Positions 18,393-28,969 are shown, numbered from the stretch's first letter. The stretch: DNA of 64,000 nt from Litoreibacter ponti (GCF_003054285.1 NZ_QBKS01000001.1:558001-622000); one strand, 5' to 3'. The notes: generated by a model from the letters alone, not told the origin. Translations and numbers: made by a program.

Positions 18393-19478
18393 ATGGATCG
18401 CCGTTCTTTTCTGAAAACTTCTGCGCTTGGCGGCTCGGCCGTTGCCGCAACCGCGCTGGCCGCTCCGGCCGTCGCACAGGGCAAGCGCCAGCTGACCATG
18501 GTCACGTCGTGGCCCCGCGGCTTCGCCGTGCTCGATGACGCAGCCACCTATTTCAACGAGGCCGTCAACGCCATGTCCGGTGGCGATCTGACCATCGACA
18601 AGAAAGCCCCGGGCGAGCTTGTGGGCGCGTTCGAGGTGTTTGACGCCGTGTCGTCCGGTCAGGCCGACCTCTACCACTCCGCCGACTACTACTTCATCGG
18701 CCAGCACCCGGCCTATGCCTACTACACCGCCGTGCCGTTTGGCGCGACGGCGCAAGAGCTGACCAACTGGTACTACCATGGTGGCGGCCAGGACCTGCAT
18801 GACGAGCTGGGCTCGATCTTCGGTCTGAAGTCGTTCCAGTGTGGCAACTCCGGCTCGCAGTCGGGCGGTTGGTTCCGCAAGGAAATCAACTCCGCCGCCG
18901 ACCTGCAGGGTTTGCGCTTCCGCATGCCGGGCCTTGGCGGCAAGGTGCTGGGCGAGCTGGGCGCATCGGTCCAGAACATCCCCGGCGGCGAGCTGTACCA
19001 GGCGCTGTCTTCGGGCGCTCTGGACGGTCTGGAGTGGGTTGGTCCCTTCGCCGACGAGCGCGCAGGCTTCCAGGAAGTCGCCAAGATCTACTACACCGCT
19101 GGTTTCCACGAGCCGGGCTCGGGTCTGTCCTGCGGCATGAACCTCGAGGTCTGGGAGTCGCTGTCCGATCAGCACAAGGCGATCATCGACAACGCCACCA
19201 AGGCCACCACCGCCTACCAGCTGTCCCAGACGCTCGCCAATAACGGCGCGGCTCTGGAGCGTCTGCAGGCGCAGGGCGTCAAGACCCTGCAATTCCCCGA
19301 TGACGTGTGGGATGCCTATGGCGCGGCCTCCAAGAAGGTCATGGACGAGAACATGGGCGACGAGCTGTTCGCGCGCACCCGTGAAAGCTTCGAGACGAGC
19401 CTCGCGTCGTCCGCGTCCTGGATTCAGAAGTCCGACGGCTACTATGTCGAGCAGCGCACCCGCGTTCTCGGCGGCTAA
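18393..19478 (+). CDS. dctP: TRAP transporter solute-binding protein (TakP-like)
   Basis: A 361-residue periplasmic binding protein of the DctP family. It has a twin-arginine signal (DRRSFLKTSALGG) and a cleavage region ending in AVAQ. The mature part resembles TakP of Rhodobacter, a 2-oxoacid binder: GELVGAFEVFDAVSSGQAD, YYHGGGQDLHDEL, GNSGSQSGGWFRKEIN and GALDGLEWVGPFADE are in the same order. The Arg-Trp region in GGWFR and ALDGLEW is where TRAP receptors contact the carboxylate and a metal. A 2-oxo or 2-hydroxy acid substrate is likely, not proven. ATG 18393 follows GGGAGG. Two hairpins separate it from the membrane subunits, which usually gives an excess of receptor. Confidence 0.93.
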   Translation: MDRRSFLKTSALGGSAVAATALAAPAVAQGKRQLTMVTSWPRGFAVLDDAATYFNEAVNAMSGGDLTIDKKAPGELVGAFEVFDAVSSGQADLYHSADYYFIGQHPAYAYYTAVPFGATAQELTNWYYHGGGQDLHDELGSIFGLKSFQCGNSGSQSGGWFRKEINSAADLQGLRFRMPGLGGKVLGELGASVQNIPGGELYQALSSGALDGLEWVGPFADERAGFQEVAKIYYTAGFHEPGSGLSCGMNLEVWESLSDQHKAIIDNATKATTAYQLSQTLANNGAALERLQAQGVKTLQFPDDVWDAYGAASKKVMDENMGDELFARTRESFETSLASSASWIQKSDGYYVEQRTRVLGG

Positions 19479-19482
19479 GCCC

Positions 19483-19547
19483 GATCAGATTTATCTGATC
19501 TAGATCAAGTTGCGGCCCCGCGCCTTTGGCGTAGAAGGGGCCGCAAC
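19483..19547 (+). promoter_or_regulatory. Intercistronic stem-loops with FNR-like half palindrome
   Basis: Two hairpins lie between dctP and dctQ. GATCAGAT/ATCTGATC (19483-19500) forms an 8-bp stem with a 2-nt loop. GTTGCGGCCCC/GGGGCCGCAAC (19509-19547) forms an 11-bp stem without a U tail. They probably stabilise the dctP mRNA and reduce read-through to dctQM. CTGATCTAGATCAA (19495-19508) is one base away from an FNR consensus but overlaps the hairpin arms. Confidence 0.7.
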
Positions 19548-19597
19548 ATCAGGGGCTTACACGACAAGCCTCAGGCAACTTTCCGGGGGGATCGCAC

Positions 19598-20512
<915 letters not shown>

Positions 20513-20524
20513 GGGGCAGGGACC

Positions 20525-22879
20525 ATGCTTTTCGGATTAGACGGCGTCGAAATTGGCCTGATCATCGTTTTCCTGTGCCTGTTCGGCTCGATCCTGTCGG
20601 GCTTTCCGGTGGCCTTCGCCATTGGCGGCTCTGCGATCATCTCCTTCGGGATCATCGCGGCGCTCGACACGGGCGGGCTGCTGATCCACCAGGCGATCGA
20701 CAAGAATGCACCCGAATACGCGGCCCTTCTATCAGAAGGCGTCAGGGCGGAGGCGATATCGGTCTTCCGATACCCCGACTTGCCCCGCATCGCGGAGCCG
20801 GTCTTCGTGCAGGGCTGGGAGACCGCGCTGGACCGCAACGTGTCCTTCATCGTGAACCGCATCAACGAGCGCGTGCTGGCGGGTGCCTCCATCGAGACGC
20901 TGCTGGCCGTGCTGATGTTCGTGCTGATGGGCATCACGCTGGAACGCTCCAAGATCGCCAATGACCTGCTGACCACCATGGCGCGCGTCTTTGGCCCGCT
21001 GCCGGGCGGACTGGCAGTTTCCGTGGTTGTCGTTGGTGCGTTCCTTGCGGCCTCCACCGGGATCGTGGGCGCAACCGTTGTGACGATGGGGCTGTTGTCC
21101 CTGCCGACCATGCTGCGCAACGGCTACTCGCCCGAGATCGCGACCGGCGTCATCGCCGCGTCGGGCACGTTGGGGCAGATCATCCCGCCCTCGATCGTGA
21201 TCGTGCTGCTGGGCACGTTGGCCGGTGATTTGTATTCCGCCGCGCAGGAAAACCGTGCGATCCTTGCAGGCTGTACCGACGCGCTAACCTATCTCGGCGA
21301 GCCCGCCGTGGTGTCGGTCGGCACCCTTTTCCAAGCGGCCTTGCTGCCGGGCATCCTGCTGGCGCTGCTCTACGCGGGCTACGCGTTCTGCTACGCGCTG
21401 CTGAACCCATCGAAGGCACCGGCCGTGGAAATGGGCGCAGCAAACGCGGAACCCATCGCGCGCTCCGAGGCCTTCACCTGGTTCCTGTTCGCGCCCGTGG
21501 GTCTGGTCGTGGGCTTGATCCTGCTGATGCAGGTTAACGTGATCGGATCCCAGAACTTCACCGTCGACAGCTTCACCGACGCGGGAGAGGCAGCGTCGCT
21601 GCGCACCAATGTCTCGCCCGAATGCCAGGCCTCGATGATCGAGCTGCATGGCCAAGAGGCATGGGACGCCGCCGTGGCCGAGCAGAGCGCCATCGCAGAG
21701 GCCGGGGGCGTGCAGCAATCCGTGCGCCTGACCCCGGAAGAGCTGGAAGCCGCTGTGGCCGAAAAGGTTGCCGCCGCCGCACCGATCGGGACCGGCATCG
21801 CGATCACCATGCTGTTCTTTGCGATGATGTTTGCGCTGGCGCGGGGCGTCTCGCCCTCTGCCTCGCCCGTGCCGTTGATCGTGGGATCGGCGGGCATTTT
21901 GCTGATGGCGCTGATCGACGTGCTGGCCGTGTTCCCGACGACATCGCCGGGCACTACGCTGGTCTACATGGCGCTGCCGATCGCGATGATCCTTTACGGC
22001 GCGACCTTCGCGGCACGCAGGCTCGGGGCGAATGACCTGATCCGGGTTGTGTTCCCGCCGCTGGTGCTGATCGTCGCCGTGCTGGGCTCGATCCTTGGCG
22101 GTATCACCAACCCGACGCCCGCCGCGGCGCTTGGCGCCGGTGGTGCGATCATGCTCGCCGCCTACCGCAAGCTGCAGGACGAGGGCCGGTCGCCCCGGAT
22201 CGTGCTGATCACCAGCTTCGCCATCGTGATCATGATCCTGCTCGGAACGAATTTCGACATGCGCATGAACATCGACGACGTGGCGTTCGAGAACGTTTTC
22301 GCCTTCGTCGTGGCGCAAGCCGCCTATCTTTACGCGATGTTCGGGCTGCTGTTCTCCTGCTACGTGCTGTGGAGCTACGGGGTGCTGAGCCCGGTGGTGC
22401 GCGAGACGGCAAAGGTCACGTCGATGGTGTTCACCATCCTGATTGGTTCGCAGCTCTTGAACCTCGTCGTGATCTCCTTCGGGGGGGAGCACTATATCCA
22501 GCAGTTCCTGCGCAGCTTCGATAATGAATGGACCGTGTTCCTGATCGTCATGCTGGTGTTGTTCATCCTGGGCTTCGTGCTGGACTTCCTCGAGATCATC
22601 TACATCGTGATCCCCATCGTGGGCCCGGTGATCTACGGCGGCACCATGGACCCGAAATGGGTGACGATCATGATCGCGGTGAACCTGCAGACGTCCTTCC
22701 TGACGCCGCCCTTCGGCTTTGCATTGTTCTACCTGCGCGGTGTGGCCCCGAAAGAGGTCACGACGGGCCATATTTACCGCGGCGTGCTGCCCTTCGTGCT
22801 GATCCAGGTGGCTGGGTTGGGCTTGTTGGCGGCGTTCCCGGGGGTCGTGACGATCCTGCCGAACCTGATCGGAAACTGA
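20525..22879 (+). CDS. dctM: TRAP transporter large membrane subunit, extended DctM
   Basis: The large permease subunit that carries the Na+- or H+-driven transport. It is 784 residues, against about 430 for a typical DctM. The DctM core is recognisable: ETLLAVLMFVLMGITLERS, ASTGIVGATVVTMGLLSLP, GVIAASGTLGQIIPPSIV, and near the end FLTPPFGFALFYLRG. A soluble-looking insert of about 100 residues (near 335-430, EGLE-type acidic/Ala-rich, with one Cys) and additional helices account for the extra length; a further inserted stretch is seen near residues 55-100. The insert is probably periplasmic and could contact the receptor. It ends the operon. Confidence 0.9.
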   Translation: MLFGLDGVEIGLIIVFLCLFGSILSGFPVAFAIGGSAIISFGIIAALDTGGLLIHQAIDKNAPEYAALLSEGVRAEAISVFRYPDLPRIAEPVFVQGWETALDRNVSFIVNRINERVLAGASIETLLAVLMFVLMGITLERSKIANDLLTTMARVFGPLPGGLAVSVVVVGAFLAASTGIVGATVVTMGLLSLPTMLRNGYSPEIATGVIAASGTLGQIIPPSIVIVLLGTLAGDLYSAAQENRAILAGCTDALTYLGEPAVVSVGTLFQAALLPGILLALLYAGYAFCYALLNPSKAPAVEMGAANAEPIARSEAFTWFLFAPVGLVVGLILLMQVNVIGSQNFTVDSFTDAGEAASLRTNVSPECQASMIELHGQEAWDAAVAEQSAIAEAGGVQQSVRLTPEELEAAVAEKVAAAAPIGTGIAITMLFFAMMFALARGVSPSASPVPLIVGSAGILLMALIDVLAVFPTTSPGTTLVYMALPIAMILYGATFAARRLGANDLIRVVFPPLVLIVAVLGSILGGITNPTPAAALGAGGAIMLAAYRKLQDEGRSPRIVLITSFAIVIMILLGTNFDMRMNIDDVAFENVFAFVVAQAAYLYAMFGLLFSCYVLWSYGVLSPVVRETAKVTSMVFTILIGSQLLNLVVISFGGEHYIQQFLRSFDNEWTVFLIVMLVLFILGFVLDFLEIIYIVIPIVGPVIYGGTMDPKWVTIMIAVNLQTSFLTPPFGFALFYLRGVAPKEVTTGHIYRGVLPFVLIQVAGLGLLAAFPGVVTILPNLIGN

Positions 22880-22916
22880 TCAATGGGGGCGGCCTGTGAA
22901 GGTCGCCTTCGACACG

Positions 22917-23300
22917 TCAGGTGAGCTGCAACAGATCCCATCGGTTGCCCCAGGGATCGCGCCAGACGGCGACCTTGCCGTAGGCTTCTGACCGCGGCTC
23001 TTCCTCAAACACGACGCCATTGTCGCGCAGACGCGCGAAATCCGCGTCGAAATCATCGCTGTGCAGAAAGAACCCCACGCGCCCGCCGGTCTGGTTGCCG
23101 ATGGCCGCGGTCTGGGTCTCACCTTGCGCGCGGGCCAGCAGGATGCGGGTTTCGGCCTTCGGGGACGGGGCGACAAGCACCCAGCGTTTGCCCGCGCCCT
23201 GATCGGTATCTTCAATCAGGGTGAACCCGACGCGGTCCACGTAGAACGCGATCCCGGCATCATAGTCCGGGACGACGATCGCAAAGCTGGAGATGTGCAT
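22917..23300 (-). CDS. VOC family protein
   Basis: A 127-residue glyoxalase-fold protein: HISSFAIVVPDYDAGIAFYVDRVGF at the start, then TRILLARAQG, GRVGFFLHSDDFDADFARL near residue 73-91, and a C-terminal DPWGNRWDLLQL that holds the usual strand with a metal-ligand position. No specific enzyme is assigned. The ATG at 23300 shares its A with the TGA of the upstream bpt gene (TGATG), so the two are co-translated. Confidence 0.85.
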   Translation of the reverse strand: MHISSFAIVVPDYDAGIAFYVDRVGFTLIEDTDQGAGKRWVLVAPSPKAETRILLARAQGETQTAAIGNQTGGRVGFFLHSDDFDADFARLRDNGVVFEEEPRSEAYGKVAVWRDPWGNRWDLLQLT

Positions 23301-24127
23301 CAGTCTTTGGGCGCGCGGGTGTCCGGCAGGTTGATCCGCGCGACTTGCTCTGCAATGGGATCGACCGATAGGGGATGCGTGTCCGCATCGAATTGCGACT
23401 CGTCGACCATCTGGACCCATTCCGCGCCGCGGAAGACCTCGAGCGCGGAAAAGCCCGCCTTGTAGCCCATCTTCGGCGAGCCGGGGACCCAGTAGCCAAG
23501 GTAGACGTAAGGCAGTCCCGCCTCCTGCGCGATGCGCACGTGGTCGAGAATAATGTAGGTGCCAAGCGAGTTGCGGCGCCAATCTGGGTCGTAGAACGAG
23601 TAGACCATCGACAACCCGTCATCGAGCACATCCGTCAGGCAGGTCGCGATCAGCTGCGGCTCGTCGCCGCTGCGATCCCAATACTCGATGACGCGGCTCT
23701 TGACCGGCGTCTCTTCGATCATTGCGGCGAACTCGAAGATGTCCATATCGGCCATGCCACCATCGGCGTGACGGCTGTCCAGATAGCGGCGGAACAGATC
23801 GTATTGTTCTTCGGTGGCCCAGGGCGAGGTCGCCTCGCGCTCAAGCATCTCGTTGCGCTTGAGGCATTTGCGCTGACCCCGCGACGGCTCGAAGTCGGCT
23901 ACGCGAATGCGCGCCGACAGGCAGGCAGAGCAATCCGCGCAGGACGGGCGGTACAGCACGTTCTGAGACCGGCGGAAACCTTGCTTGGACAGTGTGTTGT
24001 TGAGGGTATTCGCATGCTCGCCCTGAAGGGCGGTGAACAACTTCCGCTCCCGGCGCGCGTCAAGATACGGGCAGGCTTGGGGGGCCGTCACGTAGAATTG
24101 CGGCGCAATGGGAAGCGTGTGACGCAT
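23300..24127 (-). CDS. bpt: Aspartate/glutamate leucyltransferase (N-end rule)
   Basis: Bpt transfers leucine from Leu-tRNA to N-terminal Asp or Glu, marking proteins for ClpSAP degradation. The 275-residue chain has the family features: N-terminal [19 protein letters not shown], a cysteine-rich segment ([15 protein letters not shown], near residues 60-74), [10 protein letters not shown], and the acyl-transferase part with [27 protein letters not shown] and [11 protein letters not shown]. The length is normal. It is the first gene of a pair with the VOC gene. An imperfect stem (GGAGCC/GGCTCC) lies at 24157-24175 upstream. Confidence 0.94.
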   Translation of the reverse strand: MRHTLPIAPQFYVTAPQACPYLDARRERKLFTALQGEHANTLNNTLSKQGFRRSQNVLYRPSCADCSACLSARIRVADFEPSRGQRKCLKRNEMLEREATSPWATEEQYDLFRRYLDSRHADGGMADMDIFEFAAMIEETPVKSRVIEYWDRSGDEPQLIATCLTDVLDDGLSMVYSFYDPDWRRNSLGTYIILDHVRIAQEAGLPYVYLGYWVPGSPKMGYKAGFSALEVFRGAEWVQMVDESQFDADTHPLSVDPIAEQVARINLPDTRAPKD

Positions 24128-24273
24128 GATACCCTAACTAGAAGAGCAATTTTGACGGAGCCTAACAACGGCTCCGACGGTTAACAATTGCTTTTTAGGA
24201 AAGTTCACATCGGAGAGTTAAAACCCGGTTAACGCGTCGATTATGCAGGCACGTCATCCCCGCAATGACGCCC

Positions 24274-24729
24274 TCACACGCGTCCGGGGCTGTTGATCGC
24301 AACGACACCCACGAACATGTCGTGCAGGCCTTGGCCGCGCTCGCCAAGCATCATCATCAACAGCGAGATGATCTGAGGGATGAAGAACGCGCTGGCCACC
24401 AGATAGCCAATCGTGTGCAACGTCGCTTCGCCGCCATCCAGGGGACTGCCCTGATAGGTGCGCAGCTCGATATTGAAAAGGCGCATGCCGGGCGTGGCCG
24501 AGTAGGCCTTGATCGTGCCGATCCGGTAGATCAGCGAGACCACCAAAAACACCGCCGGGAAGATGAACCACAGCAAGAACAGCGGCAGCGATGCGATCAC
24601 CACCGCGATGACCGAAATCAGCAGCGTGTCGACCACCCACGCCAACAAGCGCTTCAGGACCACTCCGTCGTAGAAGGCGGGATCAGTGGCCGGATCGGGA
24701 AGGGCATCATAACTCATGGTATCGGACAT
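24274..24729 (-). CDS. RDD family membrane protein
   Basis: A 151-residue inner-membrane protein with three hydrophobic helices (about 28-50, 52-70 and 108-128). The RDD signature is seen as VVLKRLLAWVVDTLLI (R and D positions) and, after the second helix, the PGMRLFNIEL segment. RDD proteins have been linked to Na+/H+ exchange or other membrane roles; none is certain. The start could be 24729 or the ATG four codons later. A G+C-rich hairpin upstream probably terminates the DUF2852 transcript, so this gene may have its own promoter. Confidence 0.85.
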   Translation of the reverse strand: MSDTMSYDALPDPATDPAFYDGVVLKRLLAWVVDTLLISVIAVVIASLPLFLLWFIFPAVFLVVSLIYRIGTIKAYSATPGMRLFNIELRTYQGSPLDGGEATLHTIGYLVASAFFIPQIISLLMMMLGERGQGLHDMFVGVVAINSPGRV

Positions 24730-24755
24730 GGGGTGCGATCTTTCAAAAGGGAAGG

Positions 24756-24780
24756 GGCCCCGCCGCTTTCGGGCGGGGCC
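24756..24780 (-). terminator. Intergenic terminator after DUF2852 gene
   Basis: A perfect 9-bp G+C stem (GGCCCCGCC with GGCGGGGCC) lies between the DUF2852 stop and the RDD start. On the minus strand it is followed by CTTCCCTTTTG, a weak U-tract, so termination may be partial. Confidence 0.6.
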
Positions 24781-24792
24781 GGTTCGTTTGCT

Positions 24793-25200
24793 TTAGGCGT
24801 CGTTGGACTTCGCAGCTTCGGCGCGCTCTTCCATGAACGTGTCGAATTCCGACTTGTCCTTGGCTTCACGCAGGCGCTCCAGGAAGCTTTCAAACGCGGC
24901 CTGCTCATCTTCGAGGCGCTTCAGCATGTCCGCCTTGTAGGCGTCAAACGCGCTGTTGCCGGAGGTCGCGAAGGCGTGGCGGTTACGGCGCATGGCGGCG
25001 GGGCGGCAGGATGAGTTGAACATACGATTGCTCCAGATCATGTAGAACAGAAGGGCGAAGCCGACGGGCCACAGGAAAATGAACCCGAGAACCATGGCGG
25101 CGATCCAGGCACCTTTGCCGCGTTCGTCGAGCCATGCCTCGGCGCGGGCAAACCAACCCATCCGGGGCATGGTTTGGGCAGTCATGGGTGAGGGTGTCAT
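24793..25200 (-). CDS. DUF2852 family membrane protein
   Basis: A 135-residue protein of the DUF2852 family found in alphaproteobacteria. One or two adjacent membrane helices (AWIAAMVLGFIFLWPVGFALLFYMIW, in two parts, near residues 31-56) are followed by a basic loop (RPAAMRRNRHAF) and a charged C-terminal helix with coiled-coil character (KRLEDEQAAFESFLERLREA). The function is unknown to me. The ATG at 25200 is used; another in-frame ATG lies five codons later. It precedes the RDD gene in the same direction, with a hairpin between them. Confidence 0.85.
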   Translation of the reverse strand: MTPSPMTAQTMPRMGWFARAEAWLDERGKGAWIAAMVLGFIFLWPVGFALLFYMIWSNRMFNSSCRPAAMRRNRHAFATSGNSAFDAYKADMLKRLEDEQAAFESFLERLREAKDKSEFDTFMEERAEAAKSNDA

Positions 25201-25324
25201 ATGGGTGGTTCCTTTATGTGAATGTTATTTACATTTACATATTTGGGTGTGGAGAGCTGCTTGGTCAAGTCATTCGCTGCTGATTTTAGCGAGTTTTCCG
25301 CAAAGATACTGATGCAAAACGAAA

Positions 25325-25351
25325 AAAGGCGCGAGAAACCCTCGCGCCTTT
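25325..25351. terminator. Bidirectional terminator downstream of amt
   Basis: An 11-bp perfect stem, AAAGGCGCGAG with CTCGCGCCTTT, with A-rich left flank and T-rich right flank. It lies 20 bp after the amt stop on the minus strand. Confidence 0.85.
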
Positions 25352-25370
25352 CCTTGGTTTTAGAGCCGGA

Positions 25371-26552
25371 TCAGCTGGTCATGTCGTAGGCCCGCTCTCC
25401 GTGGGAGGTTAGATCAAGGCCCGTGACCTCGTCCTCATCGCTCACCCGGATCGGGAAGATGGCTTTTGTGACCAGCACAATCAGCGTTGTAATCACCAGT
25501 GTCCAGATGCCCACGACAAGCAAACCGCCCAACTGCGCGGTCCAATCGGCATGGCCGAACACCGCCAGCATAATGATGCCGAACATGCCGCCGACGCCAT
25601 GCACCGCGAACACATCAAGCGTGTCATCGATCTTGAGCGCGTTTTTCACAATGCCGCACAGCTCTTGGCATATGATGCCTGCGACACCGCCGATGATCAG
25701 CGCCTCAACCGGGCCGACAGAGCCCGACGCAGGCGTGATCGAGGCCAGACCAGCAATGGTGCCGGTGACCATGCCCACGAGCGACGCCTTGCCGTAGCGG
25801 ATACGCTCCCACAGCGCCCAGCTCAGCGATGCGGTGGCGGCCGAGATATGCGTGACCGTCAGCGCCATCGCGGCGGTGCCGTCCGCGGCCAGCTGCGAGC
25901 CGCCGTTGAAGCCGAACCAGCCGACCCAGAGCATTGCGGCCCCGATCATGACCATGCCGGGGTTGTGGGGCGGTTTGGACTTGTCGCGGCGCTGGCCGAG
26001 GAACACGGCGACGACCAATGCGGCGAGACCCGCCGTCTGGTGCACCACGATGCCCCCGGCGAAATCGTTGACGCCTTCGGAGAACAGTGACCAGTCTTCA
26101 CCCGCCAGCAAACCGCCGCCCCAGATCCAATGGGCCACCGGTGCGTAGCAGATCAGCATCCACAGCCCCGAGAAGGTCATCACGAAGCCAAACGAGATCC
26201 GCTCGACATAAGCGCCCACGATCAGCGCCGGCGTTATGATCGCGAAGGTCATCTGGAAGGCGAAGAACAGAACCTCGGGCAGGGTGCCTGACAAAGTCTC
26301 TGCCGTCACGCCGTTCAGGAACGCTTTGCCCAGACCACCCCAATAGGCGTTGCCATCGCCGAAGGCGATGGAGTAACCCGCGGCCAGCCACAAGATCGAC
26401 ATCAAGCATGCGATGGCGAAGCATTGCATGAAGACCGACAGCACGTTGCGGGCGCGCACAAGGCCCCCGTAGAACAGCGCCAGACCCGGCAGGGTCATGA
26501 ACAGCACCAAGGCTGTGGCGACGATTATCCAGGCGGTATCCGCTCCGTTCAT
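25371..26552 (-). CDS. amtB: Ammonium transporter
   Basis: An Amt/Rh family ammonium channel of 393 residues with about eleven membrane helices. It starts MNGADTAWIIVATALVLFMTLPGLALFYGGLVRARN, the usual mature N-terminus (quoted here from two adjoining parts), and later has the family pattern near VVHQTAGLAALVVAVFLG and the pore-histidine region VHGVGGMFGIIMLAVFG. I used ATG 26552 after AAGAGGGA; the frame is open 27 codons further. No glnK gene is next to it, unlike many bacteria. It lies close to the ntrBC genes (about 3 kb away), which are expected to control it. Confidence 0.95.
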   Translation of the reverse strand: MNGADTAWIIVATALVLFMTLPGLALFYGGLVRARNVLSVFMQCFAIACLMSILWLAAGYSIAFGDGNAYWGGLGKAFLNGVTAETLSGTLPEVLFFAFQMTFAIITPALIVGAYVERISFGFVMTFSGLWMLICYAPVAHWIWGGGLLAGEDWSLFSEGVNDFAGGIVVHQTAGLAALVVAVFLGQRRDKSKPPHNPGMVMIGAAMLWVGWFGFNGGSQLAADGTAAMALTVTHISAATASLSWALWERIRYGKASLVGMVTGTIAGLASITPASGSVGPVEALIIGGVAGIICQELCGIVKNALKIDDTLDVFAVHGVGGMFGIIMLAVFGHADWTAQLGGLLVVGIWTLVITTLIVLVTKAIFPIRVSDEDEVTGLDLTSHGERAYDMTS

Positions 26553-26715
26553 TGGGTATATCCCTCTTGGTTTATTCTGCGTTACCGGCGCAAAAACCGC
26601 GTGCCGCGCGCCAGTAAAAGAGGCATTGCGCACAGAGAGCGCCCAAAAGCCGTGCGATTTTTGAAGTGCTTAGAAATTGTGCGTCGAAGGGAGGCTATGC
26701 CGTCGAAAGCGGCGA

Positions 26716-27186
26716 TTATGAATCGCAGGCCTGCAGCAACAGGGTCAGCGCGCGCTCAACGGTGGTTTGGCGCACCTGCGCGCGCCCGAGAGCGCCGAAT
26801 TGCATCGTCTCGGTGATCACGCCCGTGGGCGTAGCAAGTCCGAAGCACACCATGCCTTCGGGTTTGAACTCAGATCCGCCGGGACCTGCGATCCCTGTGA
26901 CGGACACCGCCAAGTCCACCCCGGCGCGCCCCCACGCGCCATGGGCCATCTCGCGCGCGACCTCCTCGGACACCGCACCGTGCGCATCGAGCGCGGCGGC
27001 GGTGACGCCAAGCATGCGCGTCTTCGCGGCGTTGGAGTAGGTGACGTAGCCGCATTCCACCACGTCGGAACTGCCGGGAACCTCTGTCAGGGCGCCCGCG
27101 ATCAACCCACCGGTGCAGCTTTCTGCCGTCGCGATACGCCATCCCCGGGCGCGGGCGGCATCAAGGACCTGCGCCGCGTCACCCAT
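26716..27186 (-). CDS. pncC: Nicotinamide-nucleotide amidase (CinA C-terminal domain)
   Basis: A 156-residue stand-alone CinA C-terminal domain, which deamidates nicotinamide mononucleotide to nicotinate mononucleotide in NAD salvage. Key motifs are ATAESCTGGLIAG (catalytic Ser region, near residues 19-31), GYVTYSNAAKTRMLGV (Lys and Tyr), and VSVTGIAGPGG. It overlaps the end of pgpA by eight bases and ends the minus-strand ispDF-pgpA-pncC operon. Confidence 0.92.
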   Translation of the reverse strand: MGDAAQVLDAARARGWRIATAESCTGGLIAGALTEVPGSSDVVECGYVTYSNAAKTRMLGVTAAALDAHGAVSEEVAREMAHGAWGRAGVDLAVSVTGIAGPGGSEFKPEGMVCFGLATPTGVITETMQFGALGRAQVRQTTVERALTLLLQACDS

Positions 27187-27667
27187 GGGACAGCCACGCG
27201 CCGATCATCACGACAATCGCGGCCATGATACCGGCGACCACATCGTCAAGCATCACACCTAGCGGTCCGTGCTTGCGATCGGCCCAGCCGACGGGGCCCG
27301 GCTTCCAGATATCAAACGCGCGAAACGCCACGAAGGCGGTCAAGATGCCCGGCCACAGTGCGGTGATCGGGACCCCGGCGTGTCCAGCGCCAATCGCGAC
27401 GGGAAGCAGGGCAATCCATTGGCCGACGACCTCGTCGATGACAATCTCGGACGGGTCGTGATCGTCCTTGCCGCGTGTCTCCATATCTGTGACCAGGTAG
27501 CCCACGGCGAACATCATTACCGTCAGCACCGCGAGGCCAAGCGCGCCTTGCCAGGAGACGATGCCCCATGCGGCGATCACGGCCGCCGCAGAGCCCCAGG
27601 TTCCCGGGGCAGGGCGCAAGAGCCCGGTATAGAAGAACGTCGCCCAGAGCTTTGACACCGAGAACAT
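27179..27667 (-). CDS. pgpA: Phosphatidylglycerophosphatase A
   Basis: PgpA removes the phosphate from phosphatidylglycerol phosphate to give phosphatidylglycerol. The 162-residue membrane protein has the family motifs PAPGTWGSAAAV (near 19-30), DDHDPSEIVIDEVVGQW (near 68-84, metal-binding acidic cluster) and a final AFRAFDIWKPGPVGWAD. The ATG at 27667 shares a base with the ispDF stop (TGATG). It overlaps pncC downstream. Confidence 0.93.
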   Translation of the reverse strand: MFSVSKLWATFFYTGLLRPAPGTWGSAAAVIAAWGIVSWQGALGLAVLTVMMFAVGYLVTDMETRGKDDHDPSEIVIDEVVGQWIALLPVAIGAGHAGVPITALWPGILTAFVAFRAFDIWKPGPVGWADRKHGPLGVMLDDVVAGIMAAIVVMIGAWLSHG

Positions 27668-28797
27668 CAGCGCTTCACCAAAGTCACGGTCGCCATGCAG
27701 GCGATCCCCTCGCGGCGGCCGGTGAAGCCTAGCTGTTCGGATGTGGTGGCCTTGACCGACACACGGTCACCCTCAATCGCCAGAAGCTCGGCCACCTTGT
27801 CGCGCATCGTCTCCGCGTGCGGTCCGATTTTCGGCTCTTCGCAGATCAGGGTGCAGTCGACATTGCTGATCGAGAATCCCATCTCGGCGGCCAGATCGCG
27901 CGCGTGCTCCAGAAAGATATGGCTCGCCGCGCCTTTCCACTGCGGATCGGAGGGCGGGAAATGCTGCCCGATATCGCCGCGCGCCAGCGCGCCATAGATC
28001 GCGTCGGTGATCGTGTGCAACCCGACATCAGCATCTGAATGGCCCTGTAGCCCGCGCCCGTGCGGCACCTCGACGCCGCACAGCACCACATGATCGCCGG
28101 GGCCGAAGCGGTGCACATCAAAGCCATTGCCGGTGCGAATATCCATGTCAGCCTCCAGAATGCGGCGAGCCCGGGCGAAGTCGTCGGGGGTCGTGATCTT
28201 GATGTTGTCGTCGCAGCCTTCGACGATGGCAACCTCAATTCCCGCGGCCCGCGCGACGCCGACATCGTCGGTTGCGGGAGTATCAAGGGCGCGATGGGCT
28301 GCCAGAATGGCCTGCAGCTGAAAGCCTTGGGGCGTCTGCGCGCGGATCAGGCCTTCGCGGTCCTGAACGCCGTCGACCGTGGTGGTCCCCCGCCACAAGG
28401 TGTCGGTTACCGCGACGCCGGGGGCCGCGCCTTGATGCTGATCCAGCGCTTCTTTCACGCGATCAATGACATCTGCGCTGACCAAAGGCCGTGCGCCATC
28501 ATGGATCAGAACGCGGTCAAACCGCCCTTCAAGCGCCTCAAGCCCGCGCCGGACCGACGCATCGCGGCTGTCGCCACCGACGACCCGTTCAACGCCCTCA
28601 GGCACCCAGTCAGCGGGGCAGTCTTCTGCGATTACAAGCGCGATATGATCCACGCGCCCGGCGAAGGCGGCGCAGGTCCAGTCGATCACGCGCCGTCCGG
28701 CAAGCTCTTGCCATTGCTTGGCAATCTCGCCTCCGGCGCGAGTGCCGCGCCCGGCCGCCACGATCACGGCGGCGGTGGTTTTGGGTGCCCCAGTCAT
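27667..28797 (-). CDS. ispDF: Bifunctional IspD/IspF (MEP isoprenoid pathway)
   Basis: A 376-residue fusion of 2-C-methyl-D-erythritol 4-phosphate cytidylyltransferase (IspD, residues 1 to about 215; [19 protein letters not shown], then [11 protein letters not shown]) and 2-C-methyl-D-erythritol 2,4-cyclodiphosphate synthase (IspF, from about 218; GNGFDVHRF with metal-binding Asp and His, [16 protein letters not shown]). These are the third and fifth steps of the MEP route to isoprenoids. The fusion is common in alphaproteobacteria. ATG 28797 is chosen ([11 protein letters not shown]); an open frame extends to 28845. It is divergent from dusB. Confidence 0.95.
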   Translation of the reverse strand: MTGAPKTTAAVIVAAGRGTRAGGEIAKQWQELAGRRVIDWTCAAFAGRVDHIALVIAEDCPADWVPEGVERVVGGDSRDASVRRGLEALEGRFDRVLIHDGARPLVSADVIDRVKEALDQHQGAAPGVAVTDTLWRGTTTVDGVQDREGLIRAQTPQGFQLQAILAAHRALDTPATDDVGVARAAGIEVAIVEGCDDNIKITTPDDFARARRILEADMDIRTGNGFDVHRFGPGDHVVLCGVEVPHGRGLQGHSDADVGLHTITDAIYGALARGDIGQHFPPSDPQWKGAASHIFLEHARDLAAEMGFSISNVDCTLICEEPKIGPHAETMRDKVAELLAIEGDRVSVKATTSEQLGFTGRREGIACMATVTLVKR

Positions 28798-28969
28798 GTT
28801 CGCACGTCTAGTTTCTGCAAGCGGCGCTGACAATGGGCCAGCCACCAGCGCCTATTTTTTGTGCAGTCTCGGTTTTCAGCCCGATTTCACGTCATCTCTC
28901 TGTGGCTTAGCGTTGCCTCGGGTCCAATTGGGCTCTAGCTCAGATGGAGAATGCACAAGGATTAATCAC

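Noticed and set aside
21284..22771. 495-codon minus-strand ORF opposite dctM
   Set aside because: His/Gln/Arg/Asp-rich antisense translation of hydrophobic helices, not a protein.
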